Of a DNA stretch of 6,383 bases, positions 1 through 6,272 are shown piece by piece. A program made the translations under genes and the position numbers. Location of the stretch: positions 1 through 6,383 of the forward strand of contig DCGU01000009.1 in the NCBI GenBank assembly GCA_002315325.1. Direction: 5' to 3'. Each line of letters opens with the position of its first letter. Position 1 is the stretch's first letter. Source of the stretch: Clostridiales bacterium UBA1770 (GTDB taxonomy: Bacteria; Bacillota; Clostridia; Oscillospirales; CAG-272). Below the pieces are notes generated by a model. It worked only from the letters and a program-made list of their open reading frames with translations, ran no database searches and was not told where the DNA came from.

Positions 1-18
1 CCCTTTGTCAGCAGGCTG

Positions 19-44
19 AGGACGCAGTTTTGCGTCCTGTTTTT
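19..44 (+). terminator. Rho-independent terminator of a gene left of the window
   Basis: An 8-bp perfect stem (AGGACGCA at 19-26 with TGCGTCCT at 31-38) closes a GTTT loop and is followed by a T-run at 40-44. This is the classic intrinsic terminator layout for plus-strand transcription, so a plus-strand gene should end just left of the window. Read on the minus strand the same hairpin is not followed by a T-run, so it is not a good terminator for the kinase operon that converges on it, although the stem could still slow polymerase. Positions 45-102 show nothing else I can support. Confidence 0.8.
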
Positions 45-102
45 CGTATTACACGTATGGGTTGATAAAGTAATATTTACACCACCCATGCCCGCAGGCA
101 CG

Positions 103-1011
103 TCACGCGCCGAATCGCACAGCGTCCGCTTTGCGCGGCGGCTGCGTGCCGGGGGTGAGGCAGGCGGCGGAGCCGACGGCGACGGCGCTGCGCAGGCACC
201 CCTGCGCGCTCTTGCCGGCGGCGAATGCCGCGATAAAGCCGGCCAGGGAGGAATCCCCCGCGCCAATGGTGGACAAGGGGTTGATTTTGGGTGCCGGCAC
301 CGTGAAGTACCCGTCGGCACAGGCCAGTACGGCACCGCGGGCACCGAGGGATACCATAACGTTTTCAATCCCTTGTGCCTGCCAGTCCTGCGCAACCCTG
401 CGCACGTCGGCATCTGTTATTGCCGACAGGCCGCAAAACGCGGCCAGTTCGTCCTCGTTCGGCTTGACGAGCCAGGGGCGAATTGACAGCATATCTTGCG
501 TGGTGAACGAGCGGGAATCCAGCACCACGCGCGCGCCGCGGTCGCGTGCTTCTGTCATGATGGCCGTCACGTCCTCTTTGTGCATACCGCGCGGCAGGCT
601 GCCCGTCACCGTCAGCACGTCGCCCGCACCGATATTGTCACGCACGTAGGCGGCAACGCGCGCCGATACGGCGGCGTCCACCGCAAAGCCCGTAAAACTC
701 AATCTGGTCTCGGGGGCATCCTGCGGGTGAATCGTAATATTTTCCCGAATGCGGCCGGGCAGACGGATTTCCGCCACGTCCAGGCCGAAATCGGTCAGCG
801 TTTGCACAAACGATGCGGCGTTTTCTTCGCCCGTGAGCAAAAGAGCCGTATTGGGCACGCCCAGCACCTGCAGGGCACGGGAAATATTGACACCCTTGCC
901 GCCCGCTTCGCGGTCCGTCACGTCAGCAATATTTTCGTGCTCCGCACGGAAAGATGCCAACGTGCAATGCACGTCGATGGCGGGGTTGAGGGTCAAAGTC
1001 AAAATTTTCAT
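103..1011 (-). CDS. PfkB-family sugar-phosphate kinase (1-phosphofructokinase / tagatose-6-phosphate kinase type)
   Basis: This is a cytosolic kinase predicted to transfer phosphate from ATP to a ketose phosphate, making a ketose bisphosphate such as fructose-1,6- or tagatose-1,6-bisphosphate. The 302 residues match the usual 300-310 of the 1-PFK/LacC subgroup. The N-terminus MKILTLTLNPAIDV is typical. The substrate-side glycine motif GGKGVN lies at about 37-42, with R89 and N91 in the position that contacts substrate phosphate in FruK-type enzymes. KPNEDEL is at 183-189. The C-terminal ATP and anion-hole signature STIGAGD ends at D253, the expected catalytic base. The ATG overlaps the upstream dehydrogenase stop as ATGA, which suggests translational coupling and one transcript. 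It is the last operon gene visible and no minus-strand terminator is evident after it. Family assignment is firm. The exact substrate cannot be read from sequence: the dehydrogenase neighbour suggests a sorbose- or tagatose-type ketose phosphate, but plain fructose-1-phosphate remains possible. Confidence 0.9.
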   Translation of the reverse strand: MKILTLTLNPAIDVHCTLASFRAEHENIADVTDREAGGKGVNISRALQVLGVPNTALLLTGEENAASFVQTLTDFGLDVAEIRLPGRIRENITIHPQDAPETRLSFTGFAVDAAVSARVAAYVRDNIGAGDVLTVTGSLPRGMHKEDVTAIMTEARDRGARVVLDSRSFTTQDMLSIRPWLVKPNEDELAAFCGLSAITDADVRRVAQDWQAQGIENVMVSLGARGAVLACADGYFTVPAPKINPLSTIGAGDSSLAGFIAAFAAGKSAQGCLRSAVAVGSAACLTPGTQPPRKADAVRFGA

Positions 1012-2279
1012 ACGGGGTTTACCTCATCCATTTTGGGACCGTGCGCCAGCAGATACGCCTCTGCCTCGGCACACCACAGCCCGCCGTTTTTGGCAACGAT
1101 ATCGGCAAGCGCGGCGTACAGCGGGTCGGTTTTTCCGAGTTTTGGCAAATCTTCCACGGCAACCAGCGGGATATCGATGCCGGTGTAGCACACCTTTTTG
1201 GCACCGTTTGGTTTTTCCATGGCAAAAATGGTATCGGCCACGGCGCGCAGGCCCAGAATATGGGAGACAAGCGCACCGGGGTTGACGGCCTTTTCTTCAA
1301 TGAGATGAATGGTATCGCGGGTGTCTTCCGGAATGCTGCCGGCCGTACCGACAACGTGAATACCGTCGTAATGCAGGCGGTAAAGGTTTAGTGACCCCTG
1401 CAGGTTGTGCACGGCGGGACCGGCAAAGAAATTGATACAACCGTCCTCCCGGCAAATCTGTTCCGCCATGGCAAAGAGCGCCGGCACGGGAACCATCACA
1501 AAGACGTCGTCAAAGCCGCCGTCGGACAATTCCAACAATTTTGCAACGGGGTCCGCCTCGTTCGACGTGTTGAGATAAATGAGTTCGCATCCCTTCTCTG
1601 CCGCCTGCGCGGGGGTAGAGTGCGCCGCTGCGTATGCCAGCCGTTCGTCGGACAGGTCCGTCACAACGACCTGACGGACACCGGCATACCCTGCCGCCAG
1701 TTCCACAGTGCCCAGTCCCATGGGACCGGCACCGCCCAAAATCGCCATGCGGCCGCCGCGCTTGGCACCGTCGGTGCGCACGTAATTGGTGTAATCGGTG
1801 TGATACAATCCTTTAAAGCCGCGCAGGACGCAGCCGAGCGATTCCACCAAAGAGCCGCCGAAATAGCTGTCGCCCTCAAACGGGATCATACAGTCGCGCT
1901 CCAATACGATTTTGGGCACCACGGCGTAGGTGGCGCTGCCGCCGATATAAGGATAGGAATAACCGGGGTCATAGCCGCTCTCCAGTTTGAGTGCCGGCTG
2001 AATGACAATATGCTGCCCCATCTTCCATTTATCGGTGAGATTTGCGCCGACACCGATGATTTCGCCGCACATCTCGTGGCCGATGATAATGGGACGCGTT
2101 GCCACGTCGGGCGGCACACGTTTGTGCGCGGTACCCTGCTTGACGGCCTTATAGGTCGAGGCGCACAGCGAGTCGGTCACGACGCGCAAGAGTACCTCGT
2201 CATCGGTGATGGCGGGTAGTTCAAACGATTCGAGGCGTAAATCCATCGAACCGTACAATCTGACAGCGGTGGTTTTCAT
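1008..2279 (-). CDS. Zinc-type medium-chain dehydrogenase resembling L-sorbose-1-phosphate reductase (SorE)
   Basis: This is a predicted cytosolic NAD(P)-dependent dehydrogenase of the zinc MDR superfamily. The N-terminus MKTTAVRLYGSMDLRLESFE, the segment SLCASTYKAVKQGTAHKRVP and the 423-residue length (longer than the usual 340-380) resemble the SorE subgroup, which reduces L-sorbose-1-phosphate to glucitol-6-phosphate. Likely catalytic zinc ligands are C39, H68 with E69 in GHEM, and E146 in ESLGC. The four-cysteine structural zinc loop of classical alcohol dehydrogenases is absent from 90-120. The Rossmann glycine motif LGGAGPMG lies at 181-188, and D208 at the end of the following strand favours NAD(H). 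AGGAG at 2289-2293 sits 9 nt before the ATG. It is the middle gene of a three-gene run. The SorE call comes from recalled family resemblance, not a search. A related polyol-phosphate dehydrogenase is the main alternative, and no SorD, PTS or SorC partner is visible here. Confidence 0.8.
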   Translation of the reverse strand: MKTTAVRLYGSMDLRLESFELPAITDDEVLLRVVTDSLCASTYKAVKQGTAHKRVPPDVATRPIIIGHEMCGEIIGVGANLTDKWKMGQHIVIQPALKLESGYDPGYSYPYIGGSATYAVVPKIVLERDCMIPFEGDSYFGGSLVESLGCVLRGFKGLYHTDYTNYVRTDGAKRGGRMAILGGAGPMGLGTVELAAGYAGVRQVVVTDLSDERLAYAAAHSTPAQAAEKGCELIYLNTSNEADPVAKLLELSDGGFDDVFVMVPVPALFAMAEQICREDGCINFFAGPAVHNLQGSLNLYRLHYDGIHVVGTAGSIPEDTRDTIHLIEEKAVNPGALVSHILGLRAVADTIFAMEKPNGAKKVCYTGIDIPLVAVEDLPKLGKTDPLYAALADIVAKNGGLWCAEAEAYLLAHGPKMDEVNPV

Positions 2280-2297
2280 TGGTTATAGCTCCTGTTA

Positions 2298-2388
2298 TTT
2301 AACGTTTACTGTTGAATGTTTAATGCTTATTTTTATGCTGATTGCTATCTGCTATTTGCTATTAGCTATCAGCTAACCGCTTACGTCT
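2298..2388. repeat. Degenerate heptanucleotide tandem array between operon genes
   Basis: Nearly the whole gap between the DUF3863-like gene and the dehydrogenase gene can be read as 13 consecutive 7-bp units. The left part runs TTTAACG, TTTACTG, TTGAATG, TTTAATG. The right part runs ATCTGCT, ATTTGCT, ATTAGCT, ATCAGCT, with GCT fixed at unit positions 5-7 from 2333 to 2381 and degenerate units at the edges. The right-hand part (about 2340-2377) is unmistakable; the left part is a related but different consensus. The array ends at the stop codon of the upstream gene and begins close to the ribosome binding site of the downstream one. Heptameric short tandem repeats are known in cyanobacteria and appear in some Firmicute intergenic regions, but no function is established. 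Confidence 0.75.
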
Positions 2389-3932
2389 TAATTGTTCATT
2401 TCCAAAACGACGCGTTTGTCCGTCGGCGCCAGCGTGATGCGGCCGGCGGCACGGTCCACTTTGACTGTTGCCCCGCGCACCGGCACGGAATAGGCGTAGG
2501 CATTGTGCGACATGCGGATGGCACCCGCATCGGCACCGATGCTGTCCGAAATGGCGGGAGAAAAGTCCAGCGTGAGCGGTTGACGGTCCGGCAAATCCAT
2601 AACGATGCCGTCTGGCGTGCAGGTCACGGTCATCCTGCCGGCGCGCACCGTCAGCGTCTCATTTTCTTTGTCCTGGGTGACCGTCGCAGGCGCGTCGATT
2701 TTGTCGAGATACAATCCCGGGAACGGGTGGTCGTCATCCCGCCAGCCCCAGCCGTCGACGACGGGCAGCGCGTCCATACGCGCCGTGTTCTCGGTACAGA
2801 CGCGGTTGACCCAACAATCGTGATACAGGTCCTCGTATTTCATGATATCGCGGAAGTAGACCTCGCCGTCCCGCACCATGACGTTGCAGCGGTAGCGGCG
2901 GGTGTTGTACCAAAAGGACTGCAGGTTTTGCGGGAAAGGATTGGTCGTCCCGCACAGGGCAACGGACGGCGACGCGCAGTGCGGATATTCTTTGACAAAC
3001 CAGTCCGCCGTGTCACGCATCTTCATCACGTGAACGTCATCACGTGCGCGCACAATTTTATCCAGCTTTTCCATCTGCATGGTAAAGCCGACCTCAATCT
3101 CATTCCAGAAGAAACTGTTCTCCTGTCCAAGCTGGATATAGGAAAAGGCCAGAGACGGGTTGTTAAAGTACGTATCGAAGAACCAGTCGACGACCTCCTC
3201 TTTGCTGCCGCCGTCCCATGCGGGTTCGATGGTGGGGCAGCCGCGGGCTTCGTATCCCGGGAACGGATGGTCGCCGTAGTTATAAATCGGGTTGGGGCCC
3301 AACATACGGAACACGGGCGCGTCGATGGCGTTGCGCTCTTCCTGCGCGGGGCACAAAAGGTTATCGCGGCTGGGGTAATACCCCTGGTTGAAATAACCGC
3401 CCCACAGGGTATAGGCGTCCACGCCGAACTGTTCGCGGCAAATACAAAAGCCGCGCACACCGTATTTTTTGCGCATATATTCCACGGAAAAACTGTCCAG
3501 CATCCAGGAGCCGACCGAGGCGGGATAGTACCCGAAGACTTCACGGAACTTTTCCATGGCACGGTCGCACAGCGTCACACGCTGTTCCTGCGTATACGCC
3601 ATCAAAAAACCGGGCACGATGTGCCAGTCCCAGGTCCAGCCGGGACGGCCGCGCCAAGGTAAACCGGCGGCATCGGTCAGGGGTTTAACGACCTCGAACC
3701 AAAAGCCGATTTCCATATGCGGATCGTCCTTGCGCGCTAAGAAAAAGTCGCGCATATCCTCGCGGACCAGCGCGTCGTACTGCAGGAGAAACGTATGTTC
3801 AAACCCGTATTTCGTACACAGTGCATACTCGTGCGTCACAGAACTCATCAGATCCCCGGCGGGGTCGCGCGGTTCAACGGCGCGGACAAAATTGACGATA
3901 TTGACAACGTTCATTTGCTTTTCCGTCTGCAT
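2388..3932 (-). CDS. Uncharacterised cytosolic protein resembling the DUF3863/DUF3864 family
   Basis: This is a 514-residue protein with no signal peptide or membrane segment, so it probably acts in the cytosol. It resembles, from memory, the DUF3863 family with a C-terminal DUF3864 domain, known mainly from Bacteroidetes and Firmicutes and structurally related to sugar-active barrel proteins. Residues 1-300 form an aromatic- and acid-rich alpha/beta region with conserved-looking blocks: GFWFE (76-80), SWMLDSFSVEYM (142-153), CREQFGVDAYTLWGGY (165-180), PAQEERNAIDAP (195-206) and LGQENSFFWNE (268-278). E80, D146, D172 and E271 are candidate catalytic acids. From about 410 to the end the protein looks like a beta-strand-rich accessory domain. 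DHPFPG occurs twice, at 221-226 and 401-406. AGAGG (3941-3945) lies 8 nt before the chosen ATG; M7 is an alternative start. It is the first operon gene, behind a clear minus-strand promoter. Its neighbours suggest a carbohydrate substrate, but no reaction can be assigned. Confidence 0.8.
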   Translation of the reverse strand: MQTEKQMNVVNIVNFVRAVEPRDPAGDLMSSVTHEYALCTKYGFEHTFLLQYDALVREDMRDFFLARKDDPHMEIGFWFEVVKPLTDAAGLPWRGRPGWTWDWHIVPGFLMAYTQEQRVTLCDRAMEKFREVFGYYPASVGSWMLDSFSVEYMRKKYGVRGFCICREQFGVDAYTLWGGYFNQGYYPSRDNLLCPAQEERNAIDAPVFRMLGPNPIYNYGDHPFPGYEARGCPTIEPAWDGGSKEEVVDWFFDTYFNNPSLAFSYIQLGQENSFFWNEIEVGFTMQMEKLDKIVRARDDVHVMKMRDTADWFVKEYPHCASPSVALCGTTNPFPQNLQSFWYNTRRYRCNVMVRDGEVYFRDIMKYEDLYHDCWVNRVCTENTARMDALPVVDGWGWRDDDHPFPGLYLDKIDAPATVTQDKENETLTVRAGRMTVTCTPDGIVMDLPDRQPLTLDFSPAISDSIGADAGAIRMSHNAYAYSVPVRGATVKVDRAAGRITLAPTDKRVVLEMNN

Positions 3933-3967
3933 ACAACGTACCTCTGTTTTCCGTTAAATTACACATT

Positions 3968-3996
3968 ATTATAACATATTTGCCGTTAATTGGAAA
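3968..3996 (-). promoter_or_regulatory. Sigma-A promoter of the minus-strand sugar operon
   Basis: Read on the minus strand, TTTCCA (3991-3996) serves as the -35 box (4 of 6 matches to TTGACA) and TATAAT (3968-3973) as a perfect -10 box, with a 17-bp spacer. The start point should fall near 3961, leaving about 29 nt of leader before the ATG at 3932. The imperfect -35 box is consistent with activation or modest basal expression (inference). Confidence 0.7.
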
Positions 3997-4048
3997 GCAC
4001 CGTTCCGGCACAACGCCGTTTTGCCCTTTTCGGTTGACAAACGGCAAA
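3979..4048. promoter_or_regulatory. Inverted repeat spanning the divergent promoters, candidate operator pair
   Basis: TTTGCCGTT at 3979-3987 is exactly inverted as AACGGCAAA at 4040-4048, giving perfect 9-bp arms 52 bp apart. The left arm lies inside the spacer of the minus-strand promoter and the right arm just inside the spacer of the plus-strand promoter. A third GCCGTT stands between them at 4015-4020, and a related CCGTTAAATT occurs at 3951-3960 beside the minus-strand start point. Recurrent half-sites across a divergent region suit a dimeric regulator controlling one or both directions. No regulator gene is in the window, so the factor is unknown. Confidence 0.45.
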
Positions 4049-4063
4049 CCAATGCAGTATAAT
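4034..4063 (+). promoter_or_regulatory. Consensus sigma-A promoter for the plus-strand pair
   Basis: A perfect TTGACA (4034-4039) and a perfect TATAAT (4058-4063) are separated by 18 bp. The predicted start is near 4070, giving a leader of about 60 nt before the GTG at 4133. Two perfect hexamers make this a potentially strong promoter that may need repression. It is the only clear promoter for the exported protein and the diguanylate cyclase downstream. Confidence 0.85.
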
Positions 4064-4078
4064 ATTATGAATTATACT
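4056..4078. promoter_or_regulatory. Inverted repeat over the -10 box and start site, candidate repressor operator
   Basis: AGTATAAT at 4056-4063 is exactly inverted as ATTATACT at 4071-4078 around a 7-bp centre. The 23-bp element contains the plus-strand -10 box and the predicted start point, the usual place for a repressor to block initiation. It is followed directly by a 10-bp palindrome, CTTTATAAAG, at 4079-4088. The region is AT-rich, so chance symmetry is a real alternative. Confidence 0.4.
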
Positions 4079-4118
4079 CTTTATAAAGCAAAAATTTGGT
4101 TTATGGAATATAACTGAA

Positions 4119-4124
4119 AGGAGG
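4119..4124 (+). promoter_or_regulatory. AGGAGG ribosome binding site fixing a GTG start
   Basis: A perfect AGGAGG Shine-Dalgarno core lies 8 nt before GTG at 4133. No ATG in this frame has comparable support upstream of the hydrophobic N-terminal segment, so the site decides in favour of the GTG start. Confidence 0.85.
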
Positions 4125-4132
4125 AGATCTTC

Positions 4133-4933
4133 GTGGCAAACCGCCAAAGGCTGATCAGAAGCGCCTATATCAAACTGCTTCCGTCCATACTGTGTATCAC
4201 CGTTACCCTGTTTGCCGGTTTTGCCGCCGCCACAGCTTGGTTTTCCATGAATAACAAAGTGGATGCCACCGGCATGAAGGTCTCGCTCAACGTAAAAGAC
4301 CCCTACCTGGTCATTGCAAAAACCGCGCAGGATTTGTACGATGCCCAAACGGCCGACGTATCCGTCACGTACGGGGAAGAGTCCCATGCGTACGTGCCCG
4401 TTACGCACGACGATACCTCATCGCCCTGTCTGCTCAAATATGCTTCCAATGCCAATCACGTCGACCCGGAAACAGGGTTGGCGGACGACGTCACTTTTTC
4501 TCCCGTCCCCTCGGCAACCGATAACGGTTCTTACTACTTTGCCGAGTTTGACGTCTATATCGGCGCGCTGCACTGCGAATTGACCGGGACCGACCTCACC
4601 GCCACCTGGGATGAAGACCTGTTATCTGCCGTGCTGAACGACCGGCAAAAGGCAGCCTCCATCGACTTTTACGTGTGGCAAAGCGGCAGCTTCCAATACG
4701 TGACGTCGACCAATCTGGCCGACAAACAAACCGTCACGCTGTTATCCGATACCGTCATTCCCCACAGCAAGTCCGGCAACAGTATCCGCGTGCGCATGCG
4801 TTTTTATTATGACGGTGCACTCACGTACGAGTCGGAAGGCGAACAAATCGCCTACATTCGCACGGGGGACGTGGAAGCCTCCAACGTTTCTCTCGGCATT
4901 TCTTTCCACGCCGAACCGCACGCCGCGTCGTAA
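4133..4933 (+). CDS. Exported or membrane-anchored protein with TasA/SipW-like signal sequence
   Basis: This is a 266-residue protein of unknown function. The N-terminus has the basic stretch MANRQRLIRSAYIK, then a hydrophobic segment at about 14-35, then ATAWFSMNNKVDATGMKVS. The AWFS turn followed by a beta-rich domain resembles SipW-dependent TasA/CotN-type secreted proteins of Firmicutes. Cleavage near AAATA-WF (about residue 35) is plausible; if it is not cut, the segment is a membrane anchor. The remainder (about 40-266) is acidic, threonine- and serine-rich, and predicted to be beta-sandwich-like, with C99 and C148 as a possible disulphide pair. I see no LPXTG motif, no second membrane helix and no catalytic motif. 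It follows a consensus promoter and precedes a diguanylate cyclase gene by 62 bp with no terminator between, suggesting one transcript. A matrix or surface role is inferred from the signal type only. Confidence 0.8.
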   Translation: MANRQRLIRSAYIKLLPSILCITVTLFAGFAAATAWFSMNNKVDATGMKVSLNVKDPYLVIAKTAQDLYDAQTADVSVTYGEESHAYVPVTHDDTSSPCLLKYASNANHVDPETGLADDVTFSPVPSATDNGSYYFAEFDVYIGALHCELTGTDLTATWDEDLLSAVLNDRQKAASIDFYVWQSGSFQYVTSTNLADKQTVTLLSDTVIPHSKSGNSIRVRMRFYYDGALTYESEGEQIAYIRTGDVEASNVSLGISFHAEPHAAS

Positions 4934-4995
4934 AACGGTACGCCCTTTATCCGCCGCACGCTCACTCCGATTCCGAAAGAAAGGAATAACGTACT

Positions 4996-6144
4996 ATGCC
5001 GCAATTATTAAGTCAATACGTTTTAATAGATTCCTTCTGCTTGATTTTGGCAGGACTGGTGCTGCGGAAATGTTTCCGCGGTACTGTCAAGGAACTATCG
5101 TATAATTATTTCACGATGACCGTGTACGCCGTCATTCTGTATATCCTCGGCGATATGGGATGGGCTATCATTGAGTATACCGATTTCCCCGGCCGCATCG
5201 TCACCGCATACGTCGTCATGACGATTTATTACGTCACGCCGGCATTCCTTTCCTTCTTTTGGTATATGTTCTGCGAGGCGCGCATCGATAAAAAATCCAA
5301 GTTTTTACAAAAAGGTTGGATTGCGTTCCTGCCGGTTATCATCCTAACGGTTTTGGTCGTTATTTCCAGCTGCGGCAGCTACATCGTGTTCTCCTATGAA
5401 GGCGGCGCTTATCAGCGCGGACCGCTGTATCCCGCGGCATTGGTTTTGGAATATATCTCCGCCGTCTTTTCCATTGCGCATGCCATCGTTGTCATTTTGC
5501 GTCACTTTAGGTCGTCGCGCGCCAATAACCTCAACGTCCTGTTGTCCTTCGCCGTTTATCCGGTATTGTTCGGCGCCATGCAGATTGTCTTCTATTCCCT
5601 GCCGCTGGAAAGCGTCGGTTTTGCCCTGATGCTGGTCTCGGTCCTGCTCGATATGAAGGAAACCGAGATTATGCAGGATACCCTGACCCAAATGAACAAC
5701 CGCCGCTGCCTGAATCGTTATTTGGAAACCACGTTCCGACTGAAGTCGACGCGTGAAAATATTTGCATGTGCATGATTGATATCGACGGGTTTAAAAAGA
5801 TCAACGATACCTACGGCCACGTTTCCGGCGACGAAGCGCTGACGGTAACGGCCAACGTTATCAAAAAGACCGTCAACCAAATCAACGGTTTTGCCGCGCG
5901 TTTCGGCGGCGATGAATTCGTTATTGTATTCCAAAAATCAGAGGACGCGCATCCCGAACTGTTGGGGCATCAGCTCAACGAGAGTTTGGCGCTTGCCGCC
6001 GCCGATGCCGGCCTGGAATATCCCCTGACCCTGTCCGTCGGCTTTATGACCTTCGATACGGCTACGATGAAAGATGCCTCCGATCTGATCAAGAGCGCCG
6101 ACAAGTATTTATATCATAATAAAGCCAAATCAAAAGCAGAATAA
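4996..6144 (+). CDS. Seven-helix membrane diguanylate cyclase (GGDEF protein)
   Basis: This protein is predicted to condense two GTP into the second messenger c-di-GMP at the inner face of the membrane. Of its 382 residues, 1-220 hold about seven hydrophobic helices (roughly 8-23, 40-59, 68-93, 108-131, 145-168, 178-200 and 203-219), probably a sensory module. The GGDEF domain occupies about 225-380. It starts with DTLTQMNNRR, then has metal-binding D262 in MIDIDGF, N270 and D271 in KINDTYGH, the intact motif RFGGDEF at 302-308, and the closing SADKYLYHNKAKSK. All catalytic residues appear present. The inhibitory I-site, normally RxxD five residues before GGDEF, reads Q295-I-N-G298, so classical product feedback is probably lost. 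There is no EAL or HD-GYP domain. AAGGAA at 4981-4986 lies 9 nt before the ATG. Gene order suggests co-transcription with the exported protein upstream. The signal sensed is unknown. Confidence 0.92.
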   Translation: MPQLLSQYVLIDSFCLILAGLVLRKCFRGTVKELSYNYFTMTVYAVILYILGDMGWAIIEYTDFPGRIVTAYVVMTIYYVTPAFLSFFWYMFCEARIDKKSKFLQKGWIAFLPVIILTVLVVISSCGSYIVFSYEGGAYQRGPLYPAALVLEYISAVFSIAHAIVVILRHFRSSRANNLNVLLSFAVYPVLFGAMQIVFYSLPLESVGFALMLVSVLLDMKETEIMQDTLTQMNNRRCLNRYLETTFRLKSTRENICMCMIDIDGFKKINDTYGHVSGDEALTVTANVIKKTVNQINGFAARFGGDEFVIVFQKSEDAHPELLGHQLNESLALAAADAGLEYPLTLSVGFMTFDTATMKDASDLIKSADKYLYHNKAKSKAE

Positions 6145-6157
6145 GGACGGGGATGTA

Positions 6158-6182
6158 AAAAAAGGCCGGACCGGAAAAGCAA
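6158..6182. repeat. 25-bp direct repeat, copy 1
   Basis: This is an A-run followed by GGCCGGACCGG, then AAAAGCAA. It starts 13 bp after the stop codon of the diguanylate cyclase gene. An identical 25-bp copy lies at 6359-6383, 201 bp downstream. The CCGG-A-CCGG core is itself nearly palindromic, but its loop is too small for a good terminator hairpin. I see no coding role. Confidence 0.85.
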
Positions 6183-6221
6183 GAAGGGTTATTTTTAATT
6201 TCGGGAACACTTTTCACCCGT

Positions 6222-6266
6222 AGATTGCGCTAATCTCACCGGTAAATGATAAAAGGAGCACGTGCT
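6222..6266. other. Small hairpin and palindromes between the direct repeats
   Basis: AGATT (6222-6226) pairs with AATCT (6232-6236) around a GCGCT loop. ACCGGT at 6238-6243 is palindromic, and AGCACGTGCT at 6257-6266 is a perfect 10-bp palindrome. Each is short on its own. They matter because they crowd into a non-coding stretch together with the long hairpin just downstream. Strand and function cannot be decided. Confidence 0.4.
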
Positions 6267-6272
6267 TTTCCT

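Noticed and set aside
19..38. Bidirectional terminator also ending the minus-strand operon
   Set aside because: The hairpin exists on both strands, but minus-strand reading has no T-run after it, so termination of the operon here is unsupported.
1407..2219. A 270-codon plus-strand open frame opposite the dehydrogenase gene
   Set aside because: It is the antisense shadow of a gene with clear catalytic motifs. The translation shows no domain and no start signal.
2316..3662. A 448-codon plus-strand open frame opposite the DUF3863-like gene
   Set aside because: It is antisense to a well-supported gene, has no ribosome binding site, and its translation is rich in His, Arg and Val in the way expected of a shadow of GC-rich coding DNA. 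Its start lies inside the heptamer array.
3979..4048. CcpA catabolite-control (cre) site
   Set aside because: I compared several stretches with the WTGNAANCGNWNNCW pattern and none fits without key mismatches, so catabolite control is not supported.
6164..6196. Intrinsic terminator directly after the diguanylate cyclase gene
   Set aside because: CCGG-A-CCGG cannot form more than a 3-bp stem with a workable loop, and the T-run at 6191-6196 is too far from it.
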